Positions 56,261 through 64,000 of a DNA stretch of 64,000 nucleotides are shown one piece after another. This DNA comes from Blakeslea trispora. Lineage: Eukaryota > Mucoromycota > Mucoromycetes > Mucorales > Choanephoraceae. The stretch is from the NCBI GenBank assembly GCA_025331445.1, contig JAIWNE010000084.1, forward strand, positions 62,001 through 126,000. Direction: 5' to 3'. The notes beneath the pieces are model-generated. The model was not told where the DNA came from and made no database searches. It saw only the letters and a list, made by a program, of their open reading frames with translations. How positions within the stretch are numbered: the stretch's first letter is position 1; each line of letters begins with the position of its first letter. Position numbers and translations under genes: made by a program.

Positions 56261-58525
56261 CTAATAATGCTGTTTGTGATAGGATAGTGATTCAATAAAA
56301 TGCTCAATGTCAGCGTCGTGTATCTGCACTACTGTATGATCAAAGCAATCAAACGACACTCGAGCTTTCGTCTTTTCTGCTGCATCACTAAATGCCAAAC
56401 TGAATGTGCTATTGGAAACATTAGGTAAATTTCAAAATCCTCAAGGTAACAAAGTCCAGTTTTACTTACTTTTTACGCACATCACCAAAAGTAGCAGCAC
56501 CTGAGAGAGCAACAACTAGACAGCTGTTGTTTTCTTCATCTAATGAGGTCAAAATAATGGGTAGATTACGCTTGCCATGTTCCTAATATTAGGTATATCG
56601 TTAGCATTCTGAGAGACGTTTTCAAAAAAAAAAACTTTACTCTATAGGCATCCATTAGAAACAACCCTAGTTTAGTAAGTGTAGAAGGGTGCTGAAATAA
56701 GGCAAGATCGGATCCGTTGCGGATATTGACAAAACGAAAGGTACGTAATAGCTTTACCATGCGCTTATCAATAATGTCTATTCCTTGACGAACAATGGCC
56801 TTTTGCGATGCCATACACAGCTTTAATCCACGCATCAGAGCTTCAGGAGTTGGACTACCTAAAGCATCGTAGGCAGCATAAAAATTATGCATCCACCAAT
56901 TGCGTCTCTGAAATCCCAAGCCATCTACCAACTCAGATGTTACGGAAGGTTGAAGAGCAGCTTGATCCTCGCTCTGAATGACAGTTGTACCTAGCCGTGT
57001 AGCTGCTTGAGGACTTGTCTCAATCAAGGTAGAGAGAGCATATACAACATCACTTGCCGACATACAGCATTCATAGCCATAGCCTCTAGTGAAACTAGGG
57101 AAACAGATATCAGTCAGACCGTAAAGAGGAGCTACATGTTCAATCTTGTTGCGAAGTGTTTGTTTGAGATCCATGTCCATGTGGGTATATATCTGTTGAC
57201 ATTGTTGAAGGGAAAACCTAAGATGGAAAATAGGTTAATCTATATATTGAAGAGAAAAAACTTCTCTTTCTTTTTACCCCATCTTTGCAAACATGTTGTT
57301 CAATCGCTTTTTGCCTGCATCTTTCCATACACCTAATTTACTTGAGACATAACCCGAATGATACATGCTCTCGTATAAGCTCCAATGCCGAAATAGCATA
57401 AAGCGATATTCGTCCTCAGCTCGAATAACCACCTGTGTAGGATTGAGCATTTGACCATCCTCATTTCGGTCAATATTTAGTCTCGCTCGATCATCTTTAA
57501 ATAGTTCTAGTTTTTCTGCATAACGCTCTGTATCCATTCGTTCAAAAATATACTGTGCTGTTACTCCCACGATACCAAACCTAAATCCCTCCGTTTTTTT
57601 TTTCTTAATCAGTAGAATTCATTTCATTTCAAATCCATATCCATTACCATAATAGCTCATTGTTTGATTTGCCTAATTGGTGAGCTAATTCATACATGAC
57701 GCCAGATACGGAGTTGGCATAATAAGCACCTGCTTCATAGTAGTCTTGAATTAGTTTGTTTTGTTGACGTCGCTTGCTTCTTAAAGCATTCAAACTCATG
57801 CCTTGGTTCTACAGAGCAAGGATTAGCATGTTCCTTCCTCCTTCATTGCTTTTCTTCTTCTTACGAGATTGTTTAACTTTCTTCTTTGCCGAGGTCGATC
57901 TTCCTCATCCTCACTATCTTCCATATCTGATTCTGAAAACTCTTGATCCTCTTCTGCTTGCATCAATTCCTCATAGGCGTTCAATACTTCGTTCACACGA
58001 TTATTCTCATTGTCATCATCGAATACACAGATATGGTTATTATCTGCACTCAAGTTCTCCAACAGTAAGGGTCGGTGACTATCAATAATATATATTTTGG
58101 TGCCTTCAGGTGCATTAAATAAGTTCGATATACTTTCCATAGCACCACAATTGATCATTACAATTGATCGTAGCTATATGAAGAAAAAGAAAAAAGGGTC
58201 AGCATAAGATAATGACTATGTTGTTTATATATCATTACATCCTGGTCTTTTTCTACTAGTTTGGTGTTTGCATCTACTAAATCTTGATGTCCAGAAACAG
58301 GTACAATCTTGTGTTGAATGATGTCTGTCTTTAGTACAGACTATAAAAAAAAAGATGAGACTCGACGTAATAAGGTCTTAAGCAGGTTGGTTTTACCTGA
58401 AATAAGCGAACTGCACAAATCGAGTCTACGTCTGGAGCGACAAAAATTATACAGTTTCCTTCTAGCGAGTCATTTTTTATATAATCATATGCTTCACGAT
58501 AAAGACTATTAGTAATGCGCACCAT
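56261..58525 (-). CDS. CDC45: Replication initiation factor CDC45
   Basis: Eight exons on the minus strand: 58525-58397, 58340-58239, 58173-57865, 57808-57648, 57580-57278, 57217-56641, 56582-56470 and 56408-56261; 613 residues. It begins with the DHH-like fold typical of CDC45 (CIIFVAPDVDSICAVRLFQ, KIVPVSGHQDL, YIIDSHRPLLLEN). An acidic loop (ESDMEDSEDEEDR) follows, then the CDC45 blocks LLWFGIVGVTAQYIFERM, EYRFMLFRHWSLYESMYHS, RGYGYECCMSASDVVYAL, NWWMHNFYAAYDAL and a conserved C-terminus. CDC45 is part of the CMG helicase with MCM2-7 and GINS, loaded at origins at the G1/S transition. Two CGCG sites upstream fit that regulation. Confidence 0.95.
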
Positions 58526-58551
58526 AAGGTATAAAATTCTTATGACACGTC

Positions 58552-58621
58552 AAGTCGCGTCTTTTTTCTTTTTTAGAAACAAGTTTTTTAAAAGAAAAAA
58601 AAAGAGTTTTCGGGCGCGAAA
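58552..58621 (-). promoter_or_regulatory. E2F/MBF-like sites upstream of CDC45
   Basis: On the minus strand a TTTCGCGCCC (58621-58612) and a GACGCGAC (58559-58552) lie within 100 nt of the CDC45 ATG at 58525. TTTSGCGC is the E2F consensus and ACGCG the MBF core, both controlling G1/S genes in fungi and animals. CpG-rich motifs are rare in these AT-rich spacers. Binding itself is inferred. Confidence 0.55.
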
Positions 58622-58647
58622 CAATTTGACTCTTTTTTTTTATCTTT

Positions 58648-60846
58648 TTATTTATTATTTTTTGACAGTCCCAAGTCTTCTCCATTCAGAGCTCTATTCA
58701 TGGTATCTAATCCTTTTCTAAATTCTTGCATTATTAGTTTGTTTTGATCTAATCCATAAGCATCAAATACTTGTCTCCACCATCGATACCAGTCACTGAT
58801 CTGATCATAGTTGATACTATGTATATCCAAACTAAGCCATTGCACAAGGACATGGTGCCACTGACTGAAGAATTCATTCTTGAGTAACAGACCTAAGACT
58901 GTATCAGACAAGATATCTTTCCAGGCCAGACACCATACCAGAGGATCCATCTTTTGATCCCGAGGATCCACTCGGAACTCTTCCCGTAAGACAAGTGTTA
59001 ATTTGGGCAGTATATATTTTGTGTTGAATTCATCCAATTGTGCTTCTGTCCAGACATCTTTCCAGGGCGCAATGATATGAAGCGCTGATTCATCTGAGGG
59101 GTGCCATTGACGCATGACAACAGCCATCTTTTGTCGAATACTACTGAAAAGCTCAGAAAGTCGCCATGCTTTGAGCACTGGGAACCATGGATGGATCCAG
59201 CTGTTGATCATGACTGGATCTGTACGTGGATTCCATTCAGAGACAGCTCGACCGAGTTTTGGCAGGATGAGTTGATGAATGATGTTCTCATAGATGTAGC
59301 GTGGCAAAAGCGGCTCCCATGCTTCCATCAATTGAATGATAGGCTCGGGATGAATTACGTTCCATTGGTTACTATGATGCATAGGTGAATTTTTTTTAGT
59401 CTTAAGAATTAAAAAATCAACTTACTTGATAGCACTTCTTATTTTAGACAGCCAGATAGTATTCATCATTGTCTCAAAAGGTGTGGCTATCAGTTCCTTT
59501 TGTGGCTGTAATCTTGCCCTTGCCCAGCCTAAATCAGAGGGATCGAGATCATCGTCCTCATTGGCAGTCAACAGGTGTCGCCAACGTTTGACATCCGCTG
59601 CACCCCAATCAGGCTCTTCAAGCACCTGCCAATGTGTTGATTTGTATTTCATGATGGGTGCCCATACAGACACAACAAGTGCATCAATACTGAGTGCTTT
59701 AATCTGATCCCCAAATTCACGTGTCAACAGATCGAATGGTTCGCCAAAGAGAGAAGTAATTTGACCTTGTTCATAAGCACCTGTAGCTAATGCATCTCTA
59801 CTGATTTGTTCCAACTGCTTTGCTATCGATTTTAGCTGATTAAGACGATTGAGTTGTGTCTTTTCCTTTTCTAGATTTTGTTGAATGGTGCTGACTTCTG
59901 TCTGAAGTGATGTCATGCGGAAGCTATTGGTCTGTTTTTCTCTAGTGAGATGCTCGAGGTCAGAGCGTGCGAGATCAACCATCAGACGAAGGTTGTGGCG
60001 TAATTCGGGTAATCGAGTGGTGACTTCCATCCAGGTAGGTGAATCCGTACGTTGTATGTCAGCCAGATTGATTTCTCGTATGCCTCCGGGACCTGTCATG
60101 TCCAGCACTTTCTGTGCTACCATAGGCTGCTCAACGGATGTCTCGGCTATAATATCGGCTGCTGTCTTGTAGACTGTCTTTGGCTTTCGCGCCTTTTGTG
60201 GTATATCTGATTGTGTTGCTTTCCATGCATTTCTCTTTTTAACTTTTTTCACTTCTTCTTCATCTTCTTCATCGGATGAGTCATCTCGGCGTGCTTTTTC
60301 ATCTATCTTTGCTTGTTCTGTACGTTCATCAAATCCTCTAAAACTCAAACCCATTCTAGCCGGACGTAGTTTGGTCTCAATTGGGTTAACAATACCCGCA
60401 CCATCTGCACCGAGACCTTGACCTGAGCTCCAGCCCATCTTCTCGAGCATTTTCTGACCAAAACCCTTTGAGTGTCGATTGAATTCTGCAAATCCTGGCC
60501 CAGGTGAAGGTGAATGGGTCTTTCGAGCGCGTATCTTTTCTTTCACTGGATCTTTATTGGGTTGTTCTTCTTGTTCCTTTTTAGTTTCGTCTGTCTTTTG
60601 AGCAGCAGGTAAGAATGAGGGGCCAAGACCTAGTCCGAATGTTGCTCCTAATCCTCCTCGCTCGTTGTCATCTTCTTCGTCACTGCTATCACCTAATCGT
60701 CGTCTTGGTCGTCTTGTTTGGTGTCCTGCAAACCCTGCCATTTCAGCTTCGAGATCGTCTTGTGAAATGTCAAAGCTGATTCTGCCTCCTTCTTCCTCAT
60801 CTTCTGAAGAGGATCCTCCTTGCATGAAAGCCTTTCGTCGTCCCAT
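58648..60846 (-). CDS. TFIP11: TFIP11/Spp382 spliceosome-disassembly factor
   Basis: Two exons on the minus strand, 60846-59426 and 59371-58648; 714 residues. An acidic N-terminus (SSSEDEEEGGRISFDISQDD, the TIP_N domain) is followed by a G-patch at about 127-168 (GFGQKMLEKMGWSSGQGLG and following). A basic/acidic linker and the long GCFC/TIP helical domain come next (EQISRDALATGAY, WLSKIRSAINN, IHPEPIIQLMEAWEPLLPRY, WIHPWFPVLKAWRLSELFSSI). Family members activate the DEAH helicase Prp43 through the G-patch to take apart the intron-lariat spliceosome. A single intron is few for this window. It shares a 293-bp head-to-head promoter with PAAF1, and its stop lies 122 bp from the CDC45 start. Confidence 0.95.
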
Positions 60847-61139
60847 AATTGTCTAATCTATTGTAATATGTATGAAAGCAGATAAGCGTAAAACGAGAAA
60901 CAAAGAAGAAATATCGTTCAACTAAAGGAAGCTCTAATAAATGAATAAAAAGAAAGCTTTTTAAGTAATAAGCTTTTGGCACAAAAAGAAGAAAAAGAGT
61001 TGGAAAAGTGAAAGTTGGCAAAAGTGAACTGTGCTGTGACTTGTTCACGCATAACGTAAACTTTTCAATTCTTTTTGGGTCTTTTTTTTTTTTTTTTTCT
61101 GTCTTACTGTTTTCTTTTCTTCATACTTGATTAAAGATA
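60847..61139. promoter_or_regulatory. Head-to-head promoter of TFIP11 and PAAF1
   Basis: 293 bp separate the two divergent ATGs. A T run (61081-61099) followed by CT-rich sequence lies next to the PAAF1 start. No clear TATA box is seen. Confidence 0.5.
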
Positions 61140-62915
61140 ATGTCAGTAGAAGACCTTCCTTTTGTTTCTGTCCAGCCAGACTGGGATGAAGTAGTCCGAG
61201 AAGTGGCTTCAAACACAGTGCCTGAAGGTTCTTTTTGGATAGCCTGCTACCGAGAAGGTAAAAGAAAAGCATTATGTTTCTATTTGAACCCCCCTTTTTT
61301 ATTAAACAGTAAGCAAAAAAGGCTATACAAGTGTACAAGGTTCTGTTGAAGTTAGACGTAAAGGACCCAATGATGTTACACTTGAAGGAAAAGAAGGCAT
61401 TCAAGTAGAGAAATTGAATTCGGTGTGTGCGTGCAATTATCATGCTCCTGTCTTAAAAGAAAACTAAATTATTTTTTATGCAACCTAGCGCTCATTCAAA
61501 GCTAATTGCGAAGCCTTGGGCCTAAGCAACATTACTATCTACAGCCCAAAGACGACTTTGAATCCAGTTGATAACAAGCCTGTAAGTTTATGGATTGTTT
61601 GTTTCTATCTCATGACTTACGCTTTATATCAATTAGATCAGTTGTATTGATGTTTCACCTAATGGCCATCTATTTGCTGCAGCAAGTAAAGATGAAGTTA
61701 GCTTGGGTCAAATGGCCAGTGGCCAAATTCAAGTAAGTCTTTTGTTTTTTGTTTTCTTGCGATTAAAATGAAATAATTTAACTCTTGCCTCTTCAAGATA
61801 AAATTGACAGGTCATCTTGCTGATATAACAACAGTTCAATTCTTTCCCAGCAATTTAGTTGTATTGACTGGTGGAGCTGATTTCTTGCTCAAGATTTGGT
61901 CTGTTATGAACGGTAGTAACCCCGTAACACTGAAAGGCCATACTTCAGGTAGATTAAAAAGAAAACATTATCTCGATGTGAAGTTGCCAACTCGCTTTTG
62001 TCACTCTTTAAGCTACTACAAGTACTGCTATCATTGGTCAAGGAAGAAATGTGTTGTGTGAGCATTTATCAAAAAGAGGTCTTTTTATGTTCATTTGGAA
62101 CTCATGTTACTCTCTATAGCTTCTTCTCGTGATGGTACTATTCGATTGTGGAATTGCGGGACTTCCTCTACGATTGCCACTATGGGTCGGTATCCATGCT
62201 CCGTCAACAAAATGATCCTAACTACACTCCCTACTTGTTTTGCACCTGCAGAAAACAAGATGTTGGATCCATTGGAGGTTGAGACATCTGATAAGTTGGT
62301 CTTGTGTGCCTTGGAAGATGGCAGTGTGCGAGGCATTCATCTCGGTACAAAAGAAGAGGTAAAACCACATCTTGTATTAGATGTAATGACAACTTAAACA
62401 AGACTTGATGCTTTTCATAGATCTTTGCTACTTCTCCATCCGAAACGCCAATCACTGCCATTGCTTATGACCCACAAACAAGTGTACTCTTGACAGGCAA
62501 TTCTCAAGGTCTTGTTCGATTCTACCTGGTAGACAAAACAAAAACATTGGATCAACCACGTCGACAATGGAAACGAAAAGGACATGCTATCACTGGTCTC
62601 ATGTTCATATTGGATCAAAATGGAGAGCGTGTTGTCTGTGTTAGCGCTGGTAATATCATGATTTTATCAGTACAAAAGAAGCTCCCAGATTAAACAATAA
62701 CTCTTTCTCTCTTTCTCTTAGGTGATGGTAGTGTCTATCAAACCAATTCTATTTCTGATCTCTTAGATTCCACAAAACCAGTTCAAGTGTTGACTGAGAT
62801 GACAGGAAACGAATTGGAGGCTGTCTACGAAATCAAAGCTATCCCTAGTCAACATGAATCTGGATCCCAACGCGTAGTATGTGCTGTACGCGATGGCAAG
62901 ATCAGAATTTATTAA
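61140..62915 (+). CDS. PAAF1: Proteasomal ATPase-associated factor 1 (Rpn14-like)
   Basis: Nine exons: 61140-61257, 61310-61422, 61489-61581, 61637-61732, 61798-61948, 62013-62057, 62120-62358, 62421-62649 and 62722-62915; 425 residues. WD40 repeats are visible: ISCIDVSPNGHLFAAASKD, KLTGHLADITTVQFFPSNL then LVVLTGGADFLLKIWS, LKGHTSATTSTAIIGQGRNV then LSSSRDGTIRLWNCG, and FATSPSETPITAIAYDPQ. The FFPSNLVVLTGG and GQGRNVLSSSRDGT stretches are typical for PAAF1/Rpn14. That protein binds the Rpt ATPases and chaperones assembly of the 19S proteasome base. Exon 6 is only 45 nt. Confidence 0.88.
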
Positions 62916-63027
62916 ATTATGCAGCTCAGTTTCAATGGTTTTTTTTTTCTTTTTTTTAACCCCGGTACAGCTTCATCCTTTTTTTTCTCTTTTTCTTTTC
63001 TACTTTTTTGCCTTTTAATAAACACTC

Positions 63028-64000
63028 ATGCTAAAGTATATAGCTCCGTTAAGGAAGCCTACGCTTGTGCCAACAAACAAGACATACGCTATTTTGAGAC
63101 CTCGTCAATTGATTTGTCAATTTAAAGGTTATGCAACTGGTAAATTTTGATTTATAAAAAAAAAAAATTCAACTAGTCATAATCGCATTTTCTATCATAA
63201 AGATACAAAAGATTTCACTATACCCAAAACACGCAACATCGGTATCATTGCACACATTGATGCAGGTAAAATAAGAGAAAAAGCCAATTGGAATTAAAGC
63301 TTATCAATGAAATCAGGCAAAACAACAACAACAGAACGTATGCTGTATTATGCAGGTGTCACTAAGCGCATTGGTGGTAAGAGACAGAAAAGCTAAACAC
63401 TTTGCTCCGCTAGGATTGACATTGACTTCTATCCATTAAAGACATTGATGATGGCGACACAGTCATGGATTATTTGGCAGCTGAAAGAGAAAGAGGCATT
63501 ACTATCAACAGCGCTGCCATCACATTTGGCTGGCAAGGTCATCGTATCAATCTGATCGATACACCTGGCCATGTAGATTTCACCATGGAAGTAGAGCGTG
63601 CTGTCCGTGTACTGGATGGTGCTGTCACTATTTTAGATGGTGTAGCAGGTGTGGAAGCACAAACAGAGACTGTTTGGAAACAAGCCGATCGTTATTCGAT
63701 TCCTCGTATTGCCTTTGTCAACAAACTAGATAGAGTGGGCGCTGCTTATGGTAGAACAGTGCGCGAGATCTGGAAAAAGCTTCGGGCAAGACCGTTGGTT
63801 GTTCAACTGCCTGTGATGAGTGACGACGAAAAAGGTGGATTGGAGTCTGTGGTTGATGTCGTTACGATGGAGTTGATTCACTGGGATAGTCAACATAAAG
63901 ATGGCTCTGTCCTAAGCCGTACTCCACTTGCAGATCACCCCAATCTACTGAAAGAAGCCACAAAGGCTAGAACAGCTTTAGTAGAAGCTTTAGCTGAAAT
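63028..64000 (+). CDS. MEF2: Mitochondrial elongation factor G2 (MEF2), 5' part
   Basis: Exons 63028-63139, 63203-63265, 63317-63376 and 63442 onward; the gene continues past the window end. The first exon encodes a basic, Ser/Thr-containing mitochondrial presequence (MLKYIAPLRKPTLVPTNKTY...GYAT). The GTPase domain shows G1 AHIDAGKTT (split by an intron within the P-loop), switch I ERGITI, G3 DTPGH and G4 NKLD. The stretch GDIDDGDTVMDYLAAERERG is of the EF-G2/RRF2 type (IDDGDTVMD) rather than EF-G1. EF-G2 works with mitochondrial RRF to recycle ribosomes after termination. Confidence 0.9.

Noticed and set aside
1..64000. tRNA, rRNA, CRISPR array, replication origin
   Set aside because: No cloverleaf with A and B boxes, no rRNA-like segment and no regularly spaced repeats were recognised by eye; a tRNAscan run would be decisive.

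Overview
This is a nuclear contig from a filamentous fungus, most probably an early-diverging Mucoromycota species (Mucorales-like). The reasons are many short (about 44-75 nt) GT-AG introns with TAG/CAG acceptors, AT-rich spacers with long A/T runs, and a purely eukaryotic gene set. It includes a GT10 fucosyltransferase, a family I associate with fucose-containing Mucoromycota walls rather than with Dikarya. No operon, CRISPR or bacterial signal is present. All gene models were spliced by hand: every stated exon set keeps frame and ends at a stop codon, except the last gene, which runs off the window.

Layout. 0.5-31 kb is a housekeeping block: a small unidentified protein, a Sec2-type Rab exchange factor, U3 snoRNP protein Utp16/Bud21, ALG11 mannosyltransferase, a CDK11-like kinase, ARPC5 (Arp2/3), an MFS exporter, a large mitochondrial-type AAA ATPase, a TPR plus metallo-beta-lactamase protein, eRF1, a Dal5-like MFS permease, an APC amino-acid permease, and a tail-anchored protein of unknown role. 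A 170-bp TA-flanked MITE lies in the 26.98-30.5 kb spacer.

31-47.8 kb is an accessory, repeat-rich region. It holds three unrelated or distantly related decayed DDE transposases (Tc1-like at 32.7 kb, DDE_3-like at 37 kb, a longer one at 38.3-39.6 kb). It also holds at least two damaged members of a dispersed protein family with a D...ExK nuclease-like motif, sharing a 115-bp nearly identical segment. Finally there is a pair of about 700-bp nearly identical inverted repeats (39.7 and 46.0 kb). The right copy is nested inside an element with its own 79-bp terminal inverted repeats, and a 95-bp direct repeat sits at the inner side of both.

47.8-64 kb returns to housekeeping genes: a long-chain acyl-CoA synthetase with two consecutive microexons, an unidentified coiled-coil/acidic protein, GT10 fucosyltransferase, CDC45, TFIP11/Spp382 (spliceosome disassembly), PAAF1/Rpn14 (proteasome assembly), and the 5' part of mitochondrial EF-G2 (MEF2). 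CDC45 carries E2F/MBF-like CGCG sites directly upstream.

The genes do not form one pathway. The main items for follow-up are the inverted-repeat/nuclease-like region, the microexons, the C-terminally anchored fucosyltransferase and the G1/S-type sites at CDC45.
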